From assembly GCA_947502975.1 (NCBI GenBank), contig CANNBV010000001.1, positions 124,001-188,000 of the forward strand: a stretch of 64,000 nucleotides of DNA. The letters run 5' to 3'. Under the pieces are notes generated by a model that worked only from the letters and a program-made list of their open reading frames with translations, made no database searches and had not been told where the DNA came from. Positions 1-8,695 of the stretch are shown one piece after another. Position numbers and translations under genes: made by a program. The stretch comes from an uncultured Flavobacteriaceae bacterium (lineage in GTDB: Bacteria > Bacteroidota > Bacteroidia > Flavobacteriales > Flavobacteriaceae). How positions within the stretch are numbered: position 1 is the stretch's first letter; each line of letters opens with the position of its first letter.

Positions 1-1895
1 CTAAGTAATACTCTTAATACTAGAGTTGTAGCAATTCTAGTGCCCGTTTTTTTAACAGCAGTGTTGAATAAAGGTTCTAATTCTTCATATGAAACAGCCT
101 TGGCTAATTCCAAAATTTCAGCACGAACTTTCTGCTGCTTCGCTTCTGGTAAATTGGTATATTTTTTTCCAAGTTGTTTAATAACATCAATAGGTTTTCG
201 CTCTGGCTGGTTGTTTGATGGTTTCTGTGGTTGCGTATTGTTCTTAGGTTTTTGCTTTGCCCAGGTATCTCGCAAACCAACCGTTTTATTAAAGACTAAG
301 CCTTCTGAAGTACTATCATCATCTACATTAAAATATCCTAATCTTTGAAACTGATATCTGTCCCCAATTTTTGCTTCTACTAAACTAGGCTCAACAAATG
401 CTTCTATGATTTTTAAAGAATTTGGGTTTAAAAACGCCATAAAATCTTTGTCTTGATGACTATCTGGAGCTTCATCCATAAATAATCTATCATATTCTCT
501 AACCCCTGCCTTTATCGCATGCTGCACAGATACCCAATGCAATGTACCTTTTACTTTTTTTGATGTGTCTTCAGAGTAAGTACAATGTATTTCCAAAATC
601 TTTCCGTCGGTATCTTTAACAACACTTTCAGCTTTTATGATGTATGCATTTTTTAAACGTACTTCTCCACCTAATTTCAGCCTAAAAAACTTATTGCTTG
701 CTTCTTCTTTAAAATCTTCCCTTTCAATATAAAGTTCTTTTGAAAAAGGTACTTTTCTGTATCCAGCACTTTCATCTTCTTGATTATTTTCAGCATCCAT
801 CCATTCAGTTTTACCATCAGGATAGTTCGTAATAATCAATTTTACAGGGTTTAACACCGCCATAACTCGTGGAGCCGTTTTGTTTAAATCCTCTCTAATA
901 CAAAACTCTAGGAGTGATACATCAATTACGTTATCACGTTTGGCAACACCTACAGTTTCTACGAACTTTCTTAATGCAGTTGGTGTATAACCTCTGCGTC
1001 TTAATCCAGAAATTGTAGGCATTCTTGGATCGTCCCAACCATTCACAATACCATCTTCTACCAATTTAAGCAACTTACGTTTACTCATGATAGTATAACT
1101 TAAGTTTAAACGTGCAAATTCGCGTTGTTTTGGTCTTAGTTTATCTGTATCTACCACTTGGTCTAAAAACCAATTATAAAGCTCTCTGTGAGGCTTAAAT
1201 TCTAAAGAACAAAGTGAGTGCGATATTTGTTCGATGTAGTCACTTTCACCGTGCGTCCAATCATACATTGGATAAATACACCAATCGCTACCAGTTCTGT
1301 GATGTTCTTTTTTTACGACTCGATACATGATGGGGTCACGCATCAGCATATTTGTGTGCTGCATATCAATTTTTGCACGCAAGATATGTTCACCTTCATC
1401 AAACTTACCATCTTTCATTTGTTGAAATAGATCAAGATTTTCTGCCACAGTTCTATCACGGTAAGGGCTATTAACACCAGGTTCTGTTGGTGTCCCTTTT
1501 TGTTCGGCCATAACCTCACTAGATTGAGAATCTACATAAGCCTTCCCGTCTTTAATTAACATTATGGCCCAATCGTATAATTGTTGGAAATAATCCGAAG
1601 AAAATAAAACTTTATCCCACTTATAGCCTAACCAAGCTATATCTGTTTTAATAGCATCTACATATTCCTGTTCTTCTTTCGCAGGGTTTGTATCATCAAA
1701 ACGCAGGTTCACAGGTGCATCATAATACTCTCCCAAACCAAAACTAATCCCTATGGCTTTTGTATGACCGATATGCAAATAGCCATTCGGTTCTGGTGGA
1801 AACCTAAAGCGTAAATTATCTTTAGACATGCCGCTTGCTAAATCTTCTTCTATAATTTGCTCTATAAAATTTAGTGATTTTCTTTCTTCAGACAT
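1..1895 (-). CDS. glnS: Glutaminyl-tRNA synthetase, 3' end outside window
   Basis: This enzyme charges tRNA-Gln with glutamine in the cytosol. The frame is open at the left edge, so it is absent from the ORF track. I translated it from the ATG at 1893-1895 (MSEERKSLNFIEQ). The class I signature HIGH occurs in PPEPNGYLHIGHTKA near residue 40, and the KMSKS-equivalent is YTIMSKRKL. After the usual catalytic and anticodon-binding beta-barrel regions there is a Q/N/K/P-rich linker (about residues 555-575). A further alpha-helical segment follows (KQLGKKYTNLPEAKQQKVR...) and is still open at base 1, giving more than 630 residues against about 555 for E. coli GlnRS. This matches the GlnRS/YqeY-domain fusion layout known from Deinococcus and many Bacteroidota. 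The enzyme identity is firm; the YqeY label for the tail is recalled from family knowledge. Confidence 0.95.
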   Translation of the reverse strand, partial: MSEERKSLNFIEQIIEEDLASGMSKDNLRFRFPPEPNGYLHIGHTKAIGISFGLGEYYDAPVNLRFDDTNPAKEEQEYVDAIKTDIAWLGYKWDKVLFSSDYFQQLYDWAIMLIKDGKAYVDSQSSEVMAEQKGTPTEPGVNSPYRDRTVAENLDLFQQMKDGKFDEGEHILRAKIDMQHTNMLMRDPIMYRVVKKEHHRTGSDWCIYPMYDWTHGESDYIEQISHSLCSLEFKPHRELYNWFLDQVVDTDKLRPKQREFARLNLSYTIMSKRKLLKLVEDGIVNGWDDPRMPTISGLRRRGYTPTALRKFVETVGVAKRDNVIDVSLLEFCIREDLNKTAPRVMAVLNPVKLIITNYPDGKTEWMDAENNQEDESAGYRKVPFSKELYIEREDFKEEASNKFFRLKLGGEVRLKNAYIIKAESVVKDTDGKILEIHCTYSEDTSKKVKGTLHWVSVQHAIKAGVREYDRLFMDEAPDSHQDKDFMAFLNPNSLKIIEAFVEPSLVEAKIGDRYQFQRLGYFNVDDDSTSEGLVFNKTVGLRDTWAKQKPKNNTQPQKPSNNQPERKPIDVIKQLGKKYTNLPEAKQQKVRAEILELAKAVSYEELEPLFNTAVKKTGTRIATTLVLRVLL

Positions 1896-1955
1896 AAATT
1901 TGTTGCAATTCGTAGTTTCAAAATAGAAACTCTTCTAATTAAATAAAAATATAGA

Positions 1956-1963
1956 CAAAATTA
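1956..1963 (-). promoter_or_regulatory. Possible -7 element for glnS
   Basis: On the minus strand this reads TAATTTTG, a match to the Bacteroidota -7 consensus TAnnTTTG, about 60 bases upstream of the glnS ATG in the 97-base spacer shared with divergent folB. No clear -33 TTG element is visible, so this is a weak call. Confidence 0.3.
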
Positions 1964-1992
1964 GGTAATTTTACCGACTTAAAATCTGTTAG

Positions 1993-2355
1993 ATGGGAAT
2001 TATAAAAGTTGAAAATATTAGGGTTTTTGCACATCATGGATGCCTTGAGGAAGAAACAAAAATTGGTAGTGATTATCGTGTAGATTTAAATGTAAAAGCT
2101 AATTTACAAATCTCAGCAAAAAGTGATGCTCTAGAAGACACTGTAGATTATGTGTTTTTAAACAAAGTGGTTAGAGAAGAAATGGCTGTCCCTTCTAAAT
2201 TATTAGAAACTGTGGCTAAACGTATTTTAAATAGAATTTTGCAGGAAGATGTAATGGTGCAAAAAGCAACTGTAAATATTAGTAAATTAAACCCTCCTAT
2301 TGGTGGGGATGTTGAAAGCGTGACGATAAAAATGACTAATAAACGTAAAAAGTGA
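1993..2355 (+). CDS. folB: Dihydroneopterin aldolase
   Basis: FolB converts 7,8-dihydroneopterin to 6-hydroxymethyl-7,8-dihydropterin and glycolaldehyde in folate biosynthesis. The 120-residue length is typical of this small T-fold enzyme. The N-terminus (IKVENIRVFAHHGCLEEE) carries the family's conserved HHG turn. The middle has DTVDYVFLNKVV (the family's 'DYxxL' region), and the C-terminus has the usual KLNPPIGGDVESVTI segment with the PPI motif. It starts with ATG, is divergent from glnS and is followed by a tRNA gene. No other folate gene is nearby. It could act as an epimerase on related pterins, as many FolB proteins do. Confidence 0.9.
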   Translation: MGIIKVENIRVFAHHGCLEEETKIGSDYRVDLNVKANLQISAKSDALEDTVDYVFLNKVVREEMAVPSKLLETVAKRILNRILQEDVMVQKATVNISKLNPPIGGDVESVTIKMTNKRKK

Positions 2356-2385
2356 TTTTTTATAAGTGAAAGTCTTAAATTTTTT

Positions 2386-2393
2386 TACATTTG
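2386..2393 (+). promoter_or_regulatory. -7 element of the tRNA-Cys promoter
   Basis: TACATTTG matches the Bacteroidota -7 consensus TAnnTTTG exactly and ends 14 bases before the mature tRNA 5' end. No good -33 TTG is seen at the expected distance. Confidence 0.45.
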
Positions 2394-2407
2394 CAGCACA
2401 TAATTAT

Positions 2408-2479
2408 GGCGTCGTGGCCGAGTGGCTTAGGCACAGGTCTGCAAAACCTGCTACAGCGGTTCGATTCCGCTCGACGCCT
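2408..2479 (+). tRNA. tRNA-Cys (anticodon GCA)
   Basis: The acceptor arms GGCGTCG and CGACGCC pair perfectly over 7 bp. The anticodon stem CAGGT/ACCTG encloses the loop CTGCAAA, giving anticodon GCA. The T arm contains GGTTCGATTCC. The discriminator base is T (U73), as expected for tRNA-Cys. CCA is not encoded. The gene is 72 bases long. Confidence 0.96.
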
Positions 2480-2483
2480 CAAG

Positions 2484-2513
2484 AAAGAGATACTTTTTAG
2501 TGTCTCTTTTTTT
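2484..2513 (+). terminator. Rho-independent terminator after tRNA-Cys
   Basis: AAAGAGATAC and GTGTCTCTTT form a 10-bp stem with one G-T wobble around a short TTTTTA loop. A T run follows, starting 5 bases after the tRNA. Confidence 0.8.
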
Positions 2514-2552
2514 GTTTGAATTTTTAAAAAAGCTATCAAAGATAAGAGGCTA

Positions 2553-3245
2553 TTACTGAAGCCTCTCTTTTATAGGATTCATTTTGTCTAATTGTTCTTT
2601 TATCAATTCTTTCTCTTCTGGGAAAAACCCTTGAACAAGTAATAACACACCAAAGCCTAAAATAACTAAGGCGATTATTTTTTTTGTCTTAAAAATTAAT
2701 CTTGGTGTTAGCTTGTTTTTAAGCTTTTTTGCAATGGCTATCTTAATTAAGTCTACAAGAAAATAAACAATAAGTATGGTTAATAGAAATACAATAACAC
2801 CATTCTCTGATTCTGTTAAGGTATTTGCCAATACTATAAAAGCAACCCAGCCTAATAGCACGCCAATATTTATGAAATTAAGAAGAAAACCTTTTAGAAA
2901 TAACTTTCCATAGCCCTTCTTTATTTCAACTTTGTGGTATTCTCTAACAATTTCTCTAAAGGATTTTGATGTTTTTATAAATGAAATTAAACCATAAGCT
3001 ACCAGAAGCACGCCTCCAAAGATTAGAAAATTAGGATCATCCTTTATTTTTTCTAAAAGCTTATTTGTACTGAAAAAAGCGACTATAATAAATAGAATAT
3101 CTGCTAAAATAACACCACAGTCAAAAATTAAGGCGCTCTTAAAGCCTTTTGTAGCACTAGTTTCTAGAAGTACAAAAAACACTGGGCCAATAGTAAAGGC
3201 CAAAATAATACCAAATGGAATTGCAGCAATGATGTTGTCGGTCAT
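2553..3245 (-). CDS. LysE/RhtB-family exporter
   Basis: This is probably an inner-membrane exporter of amino acids or similar small metabolites. It has about six hydrophobic segments in the LysE pattern. The first carries the family-typical GxxxxFTIGPVFFVLLETS motif, followed by a reentrant-looking GFKSALIFDCGVILAD segment. The C-terminus is a short charged tail. The ORF track starts at 3293, but I prefer the internal ATG at 3243-3245 (MTDNIIAAIPFGI). The extra 16 residues (MFAHFALLCEAL...) run up to the terminator of the neighbouring gene and are not typical of the family, which normally starts just before the first membrane helix. The substrate cannot be inferred from sequence alone. Confidence 0.8.
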   Translation of the reverse strand: MTDNIIAAIPFGIILAFTIGPVFFVLLETSATKGFKSALIFDCGVILADILFIIVAFFSTNKLLEKIKDDPNFLIFGGVLLVAYGLISFIKTSKSFREIVREYHKVEIKKGYGKLFLKGFLLNFINIGVLLGWVAFIVLANTLTESENGVIVFLLTILIVYFLVDLIKIAIAKKLKNKLTPRLIFKTKKIIALVILGFGVLLLVQGFFPEEKELIKEQLDKMNPIKERLQ

Positions 3246-3290
3246 AAGTTTGAAAGAAAGCGCTTCACAAAGTAAAGCAAAATGTGCAAA

Positions 3291-3324
3291 CAAAAAAAGA
3301 GTGCTTTTTAAAAAAGCACTCTTT
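3291..3324 (-). terminator. Terminator of the T9SS protein gene
   Basis: AAAGAGTGC...GCACTCTTT forms a strong stem, extended by T5/A6 pairing. On the minus strand it is followed by a T7 run. It lies 25 bases downstream of the stop codon at 3349. Confidence 0.85.
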
Positions 3325-3348
3325 CAAACAAACTAAACTTTGCAATAA

Positions 3349-4755
3349 TTATTGCTTAATCAACTTAATACTGTCTATACCAGTTAAGGTTTTAATTTGT
3401 GCGAAGTAAATACCAGATTTTAATCCAGACCCATCAATTGTTGCTTCATCATTATTTGGAGAAAGCGTCATTACTTCTTTTCCTAAAATATCAAGAACTC
3501 TTACACTTTCAATTTGAGAGTTTCCAGAAAGTAACCACTTATCTTGTGTTGGATTAGGGTAAGCTTTAAAGGGTGCTTTAGAAAAATCATCTGTACTTAA
3601 TACTGTATTTTTATGCAAATACAAATTATCATACCATACGTTACTCAAATTAGTAGTCATTACAAATTGTACGATATCGTCTCTGGTTAAGGTTCCGCCA
3701 AAAGCTGTTGCTATTTCTACATCAATAGAAACCCAAGTGCCAGAAGCAATTGCAGGACTAGTACCCGTATTTAAATCTAGAGTAAGAGCAGATACTTCAC
3801 CTGCACCTCCTCCCCATTGAGAGAATTTTGAATTAAAAACCTTACCTACCATATCAACTTCATCAGTGAAGATGTCCATATGGAAATGAGTAAAACCAGA
3901 AGCATCTATAGGTCTGCTACTTTGCCAATCAACGCCTTCACATACAGCACCAGTCATTAATTTTGTCGCATTACCAGCAATCATAACTTCAGTTGTAACA
4001 TTTGGGCACCATGACGTATCGAAGGTATCTACAGTAATATCTGTATAAGCATCACTAAAAAATGAGATAACGTCTGCCGCAGCCCTATTTGGTGGTGTTG
4101 GCGCGGCTACTGAGGGTGGTGAAGGACATGCCGAACAGACACCTCCACAATCTACACCAGTTTCATCTTGATTCATAATACCATCACTACAGGTTTCTGG
4201 TTTAGGAACCGACATCCCCTCAATATTATCTACGTAAAATGTACCATCAGCTGCAGCTTGCCAATTATTATTAGCGCCTTGTGTACCTGCGTTGTTACCA
4301 ACCCAATTATAATAGAAAAATATTCCTCCGTAAGAATCATTAGCTGTTCCAGTATTATCTAAATTTTGATTGAAAGTAAGAGTTATTGTTTCCCAACCAC
4401 TTCCTGTGTGAGGGGTGCTTGTAGCTGATTCTGGTCCTGCTCCTGCTGGTAATACCACTTTAGCAAATACATTAAAAGCCGTTGTAGAATACACATCTAC
4501 AACAACGTCTTTAGAAGTCGTTAGATCTAACCAATCTCCTTGAAAAGTTAATTCTGCTTGTTGCCATGGATCTCCAGTAGACGCTGAAATTATTTCCAAC
4601 GAATTTGCATCCATAGCCTGAGTAGAGCTAATAGATACAGATGTTCCGTTAGTTCCTACAATTGTGGGTGCAGTACCTTCAAAATCTTCTATCACAGTTT
4701 GTGAATAACCTAATGACACAGTCAAAAGGATAAGTAGTAATGTAATTTTTTTCAT
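3349..4755 (-). CDS. T9SS-secreted two-domain glycan-binding protein
   Basis: This is a secreted, surface-delivered protein with no recognisable catalytic domain. It has a signal peptide (MKKITLLLILLTVSLGYSQ). A beta-sandwich, CBM-like domain spans about residues 20-185, followed by a short Cys-rich linker with DGIMNQDETGVDCGG, common in secreted Bacteroidota proteins. A second beta-sandwich domain (about 225-385) begins ISFFSDAYTDITVD, and a type A T9SS sorting domain (about 395-468, ending GIYFAQIKTLTGIDSIKLIKQ) closes the protein. The second domain resembles the last domain of the binding lipoprotein at 22829-24253 (shared patterns VIS.FSD.Y..I.VD and THxHxDI). Its promoter also resembles that of susC, so I infer a role in beta-glucan capture. 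Direct sugar binding is not shown by sequence. Confidence 0.75.
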   Translation of the reverse strand: MKKITLLLILLTVSLGYSQTVIEDFEGTAPTIVGTNGTSVSISSTQAMDANSLEIISASTGDPWQQAELTFQGDWLDLTTSKDVVVDVYSTTAFNVFAKVVLPAGAGPESATSTPHTGSGWETITLTFNQNLDNTGTANDSYGGIFFYYNWVGNNAGTQGANNNWQAAADGTFYVDNIEGMSVPKPETCSDGIMNQDETGVDCGGVCSACPSPPSVAAPTPPNRAAADVISFFSDAYTDITVDTFDTSWCPNVTTEVMIAGNATKLMTGAVCEGVDWQSSRPIDASGFTHFHMDIFTDEVDMVGKVFNSKFSQWGGGAGEVSALTLDLNTGTSPAIASGTWVSIDVEIATAFGGTLTRDDIVQFVMTTNLSNVWYDNLYLHKNTVLSTDDFSKAPFKAYPNPTQDKWLLSGNSQIESVRVLDILGKEVMTLSPNNDEATIDGSGLKSGIYFAQIKTLTGIDSIKLIKQ

Positions 4756-4864
4756 AATCTCTTATTTAAGTTAATTATTAATATTTGCCTTTGTATCACT
4801 TACAAAAGCGTTTTTAGTTGTTTGCTAAAATTAATAGGAAATGTTACGAATTGTGCAAAAAACA

Positions 4865-4910
4865 CCTAAACAAAAAACATACATACTAAAGAAATTGCTT
4901 TTTTGTTAAA
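4865..4910 (-). promoter_or_regulatory. Core promoter box shared with susC
   Basis: On the plus strand CCTAAACAAAAAACATACATA is followed 13 bases later by TTTTTTGTTAAA. The susC upstream region has the same two blocks (CCTCTACAAAAAATATACATA, then 16 bases, then TTTTTTGTCAAA at 34188-34236). On the minus strand the first block reads TATGTATGTTTTTTG, which could hold a degenerate TAnnTTTG -7 element. The box lies 110-155 bases upstream of the 3349-4755 start codon. It is AT-rich, so similarity alone is weaker evidence than for a mixed sequence, but block order and spacing agree. Confidence 0.55.
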
Positions 4911-5004
4911 TTATACACAAAATCGGACATAGTCAACACTTCAACGATGTTGTGTGATGAAATTATTCTACTACACCCTAAATAAGCTTAACAAAAATTA
5001 TTGT

Positions 5005-5029
5005 TGTTGTGGTAATGTTGTGGTTGTGT
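5005..5029 (-). promoter_or_regulatory. Candidate operator, shared 14-mer in tandem repeat
   Basis: TGTTGTGGTAATGT (5005-5018) is identical to 34313-34326 upstream of susC. Here it is part of a tandem repeat with an 11-base period (GTTGTGGTAAT, GTTGTGGTTGT). It is the likeliest binding site for the Y_Y_Y/HTH regulator at 34356-37169. The rest of the 524-base spacer 4756-5279 holds no gene that I can support. Confidence 0.5.
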
Positions 5030-5279
5030 TGAGTATTTCAAACATAGATTATGAAGTCTTTTTAATTGCATGCTTAAAATAGTTGCTCATTAAGATTAAT
5101 TATGGGTCAGATAGGCTAGCTAATATTACTATTAATAAGCTTAAACGTAACTAAAAATTACTGTGGTTTACTTATCGCTTTTAGAATAAAAGAATATTCT
5201 CTTATGCAGCATATTAGTAAATTGAATATCGAGAAGATTTAAGATTGAAAATGAATAAGATTACGCTCCCTTAATCGTT

Positions 5280-8200
5280 TTATTTTATGATAGAAATATT
5301 ATCGCTATTGTTAGTCACAACCCAAGCCTTAGTGTCTTTTATAGTAATCGGTACTATAGACCTAGAATCTTTTGGTATATAAACACCACTCTCTATAGGT
5401 GGTAAAGCTTTAAAACCATTGTAGTGGTTTTTATCATTTAACAATAAAAGGCCATAACCTGCATCATATCTAACAGTTTCCACCTCAACTCCATAATGAT
5501 TACCCACCAATAATATATCATTAAGCCCGTCATCGTTGAAGTCGGAAACCACTGAGGATTTAACCGGGCTGATTTGAGCCTCTACTGGTAGCACTTTACG
5601 TACTAAACTATTTCTATTATTTATTAAGATGACACTTTCAAAACTATTTATTTCATAAACTACAGCTTCTTTTACCTCATCTTCCGGTAAAATATCAAGT
5701 AATTTAGAAGATGCAAAACTGTGATAATCCTTAAACTTCTCAGCAACGAAAGGCATTTGTTGGCTTGTGCATTCTCTGCCCCTCACTGGTACATAATCAT
5801 CTTTATAAAATTTGGCTAGCACAATATCATTGGTTCCGTTATTGTCAAAATCATGAGCATAAACCTTAAAAGGATGCTCCTCAGAAGCTTTGAATTTATT
5901 GTTTTTACCAAGGTTGCCTATAATATAATCATCATCCCCGTCATTATCTAGATCACTTGCCGTAATTGACCACCAAATGCCTCGTGTATTTTTTAATCCG
6001 TAAGATTCTGATACATCTCTAAAACTCCCATTATTATTTGTTAAAACTTTAATTTCCATCCATTCGCCCACAATTAGTAAATCATCGTCATTATCATTAT
6101 CGACATCAGAAAAAACAGCATCTGTTACCATTCCTATATTAACTAATGCTGGTGCAAATTTTTCTGGTAATTTTTTAAACTTACCGTTTTCATTAATCAA
6201 AATATAACTCGTGGCAGGAGAAGCATAAGATTTCGCTATTAAACGCGTACCGACAAATAAATCTAAATCTCCATCAGCATCTATGTCTGAGGCTTTTACA
6301 ACCTGAGAACTTTCTCTTATTTTTGGCAAAACGGAATTATCTTTAATGAAATTACCTGAACCATCATTTATGTATATTCTATCTTGTAATAGAACATTTC
6401 CTCTATCGTACTCGCTGCCGCCACTTGCGATATAAAGATCCAGATCATTATCACTATCAATATCTATAAATAAACACCCAAGATCTTCAGCTAGTTTATC
6501 GGCTTGCCATGGTTGAGATATGTTTTTTATAAACTGTCCTTCTTTGTTTTGCAAAAATAAAACACCGCTTTGTCCGACAGCTCCGCCAATAAACAAATCA
6601 TCCAGTCCATCATTATTAACATCCCCAGCAACTGAAAAAGGGCCATTCTGAGAAACATTATGGGGTAATAATACCTCTTCATTAAATTCATCGAATTCAT
6701 TTTCCTCATGCCTATAATTAATCCCCAAGTTGTTATTAACCTCAGACAAAAGTGATTTATTTTCTATTTCACTAATCTTCAACAGCTTAGCATCTTTAAT
6801 ATTTGCTGTTATGGTTTGATTAGCATCAACATTCTCAAAAGTGTTTACTTCACCATTATGCCAAACGACTTCAACTTTATCTATTTCGACATCCTTTCCC
6901 AATCCAAAAAATAAGTTATGTTCCACGGATGACATAAAACCTTTTGTAACAGTATTTTCAGAAATTTGCTTTTTACCATTATGATATATAATAGCCTTAG
7001 CTCCAATACCAAATTTATTTTTTTCTCCTCCTTCAATATTAATCTTTAAAAAGTTTCCAGTCGATTTATTCTCATATACAAATGCCGATGCATCGATATT
7101 ATTAGTTATGACGTCTAAATCTCCATCATTGTCTAAGTCACCGTATGCCATTCCGTTAGAGAAACTCGGCGTATCAAAACCCCACTCCTTACTGACTTTT
7201 TTAAACTGCAAGTCTCCTGTATTTCTAAATACAAAATTTGAGATTGGTTGAGAAGGAGTATTTTTACTCAATTGAAATAACTCCTCTGCTGTAGTCCCTT
7301 TTGGTAGATTCTGTACTTTTGCTCTGTAATCATTGTTGTCAACGTCCTTTTTAATTCCGTTTGCTATTATAATATCTTTCCAACCATCATTATCCAAATC
7401 TGCCATTAAACTGGCCCAGCTCCAATCTGTATTTGAAATTCCAGCGATATTAGCGATGTCTGAGAAAGATCCCATACCACTATTTATTTGTAACGTATTG
7501 GTCATGTACTGTCGATGAGCACCTGAGTTAACCATTTCGTAAAAGGCTTCTGAACTCATAGAAGCCATATTTGTTTTTGACCTGTAATGATCTTCTGGTG
7601 TCATATCTGTAGTCAGTAGATCTATTAATCCATCGTTATTAATGTCTCCTGTATCTGTTCCCATACTGTATTGGGTAATGTGCTTAAGCTTTTCGTGAAT
7701 TACATTGGTAAACGTACCATCACCATTGTTGTAGTACATAAAATCTGGTTCTGCGTAATCATTGGCTACATACAAATCCATCCATCCATCGTTATTAAAA
7801 TCGGAAGCATTCACGCTAAGTCCATAAGCCACATCCCGAGATATTCCAACTTCTTCGGATACATCTCTAAACCTTCCATTATCATTTCTGTATATATGGT
7901 CTTTGAAGAATTTAAATTGATTACGAGGAATCTTATTTATTAGTAGTAGCTTTTTATCAGCTAACTGATTAACTTGATACATATCCAAATCTCCATCATT
8001 ATCCATATCAAAGAAAACAGCTTGCGTGGAAAAACCAACATCTGCGAGACCGTATTGTATTGCTGATTCTGTAAATGTTAAATCTCCATTATTTATATAT
8101 AATTGGTTTCTGCGATCTTCGGGTTTAGTTGAAATTCCATTTCTGCTTACATAGATATCTAAATAACCGTCAGCATTAACATCAGCCATCGTTACTCCCC

Positions 8201-8564
8201 AGGTCCATCCGCTATTTACAGCTACCTTAGACTTCTTAGTTATATTCTCAAATTTAAGCCCTCCTTTATTAAGGTATAATCTATCTTCTACTTGGTTACC
8301 ACCAAAAAACACATCAGGTAAACCATCATTGTTTATATCTCCAATAGCTACACCAGATCCCACATAGATTTGACTATAAAAGTAATGGTTAAAAAAATTT
8401 GACTCTTGTATTTTGTTATTAAAATCAATCCCGGTTCGTTCGGCAGAAAGCAATTCAAAACCTGCTTTTAGCTCTTGAGTCTCCAAAGGCCTAACAGATT
8501 TATTGCATGACACAACTAAGATAAAAACAAAGAGGAGTAATAAAAGAGAGGTTCTATTTTTCAT
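5280..8564 (-). CDS. FG-GAP/VCBS-repeat lipoprotein with ASPIC/UnbV domain
   Basis: This is a 1094-residue predicted outer-membrane lipoprotein with a signal peptide and lipobox ending VVSC at Cys20. Most of the chain is FG-GAP (VCBS) beta-propeller repeats, each with a calcium-binding loop of the DxNxDGxxD type (DINNDGLPD, DVNADGYLD, DMDNDGDLD and many more). About residues 505-590 form an ASPIC/UnbV domain (FLKINIEGGEKNKFGIGAKA...). A second set of repeats follows, suggesting two propellers separated by the ASPIC domain. Such proteins often accompany SusCD loci in Bacteroidota and are thought to bind ligand or scaffold at the surface; their exact role is not established. It is the last gene of the minus-strand glucan run, 131 bases after the GH17 gene, and could also have its own promoter. 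Confidence 0.85.
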   Translation of the reverse strand: MKNRTSLLLLLFVFILVVSCNKSVRPLETQELKAGFELLSAERTGIDFNNKIQESNFFNHYFYSQIYVGSGVAIGDINNDGLPDVFFGGNQVEDRLYLNKGGLKFENITKKSKVAVNSGWTWGVTMADVNADGYLDIYVSRNGISTKPEDRRNQLYINNGDLTFTESAIQYGLADVGFSTQAVFFDMDNDGDLDMYQVNQLADKKLLLINKIPRNQFKFFKDHIYRNDNGRFRDVSEEVGISRDVAYGLSVNASDFNNDGWMDLYVANDYAEPDFMYYNNGDGTFTNVIHEKLKHITQYSMGTDTGDINNDGLIDLLTTDMTPEDHYRSKTNMASMSSEAFYEMVNSGAHRQYMTNTLQINSGMGSFSDIANIAGISNTDWSWASLMADLDNDGWKDIIIANGIKKDVDNNDYRAKVQNLPKGTTAEELFQLSKNTPSQPISNFVFRNTGDLQFKKVSKEWGFDTPSFSNGMAYGDLDNDGDLDVITNNIDASAFVYENKSTGNFLKINIEGGEKNKFGIGAKAIIYHNGKKQISENTVTKGFMSSVEHNLFFGLGKDVEIDKVEVVWHNGEVNTFENVDANQTITANIKDAKLLKISEIENKSLLSEVNNNLGINYRHEENEFDEFNEEVLLPHNVSQNGPFSVAGDVNNDGLDDLFIGGAVGQSGVLFLQNKEGQFIKNISQPWQADKLAEDLGCLFIDIDSDNDLDLYIASGGSEYDRGNVLLQDRIYINDGSGNFIKDNSVLPKIRESSQVVKASDIDADGDLDLFVGTRLIAKSYASPATSYILINENGKFKKLPEKFAPALVNIGMVTDAVFSDVDNDNDDDLLIVGEWMEIKVLTNNNGSFRDVSESYGLKNTRGIWWSITASDLDNDGDDDYIIGNLGKNNKFKASEEHPFKVYAHDFDNNGTNDIVLAKFYKDDYVPVRGRECTSQQMPFVAEKFKDYHSFASSKLLDILPEDEVKEAVVYEINSFESVILINNRNSLVRKVLPVEAQISPVKSSVVSDFNDDGLNDILLVGNHYGVEVETVRYDAGYGLLLLNDKNHYNGFKALPPIESGVYIPKDSRSIVPITIKDTKAWVVTNNSDNISIIK

Positions 8565-8607
8565 ATTTCTAATTTATGATAAGTAGTTATTAAATCCAAA
8601 AAATAAA

Positions 8608-8626
8608 ATTCCATCATTTCTGGAAT
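8608..8626. repeat. Short inverted repeat between GH17 and FG-GAP genes
   Basis: ATTCCA, 7 bases, TGGAAT: a 6-bp dyad 44 bases upstream of the FG-GAP start codon and downstream of the GH17 stop. It has no T run, so it is an operator or a small intercistronic hairpin rather than a terminator. No gene is supported in this spacer; the track ORFs here are shadows. Confidence 0.3.
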
Positions 8627-8695
8627 ATATACTTTGCATTTATTAATAAGTGTTTATTGAGAAAACCTGAAAATAAGCTATTTATAAGGAAGTGT

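Noticed and set aside
40-1430. Plus-strand ORFs at 40-348 and 1218-1430
   Set aside because: Antisense shadows of glnS.
3246-3293. Longer N-terminus of the LysE-type protein
   Set aside because: The extra 16 residues reach the terminator of the neighbouring gene and precede a normal family start at 3245.
4911-4920. DnaA-box-like TTATACACAA, also at 37213-37222
   Set aside because: Two isolated 10-mers in AT-rich spacers, without clustering. Not enough for an origin or regulatory call.
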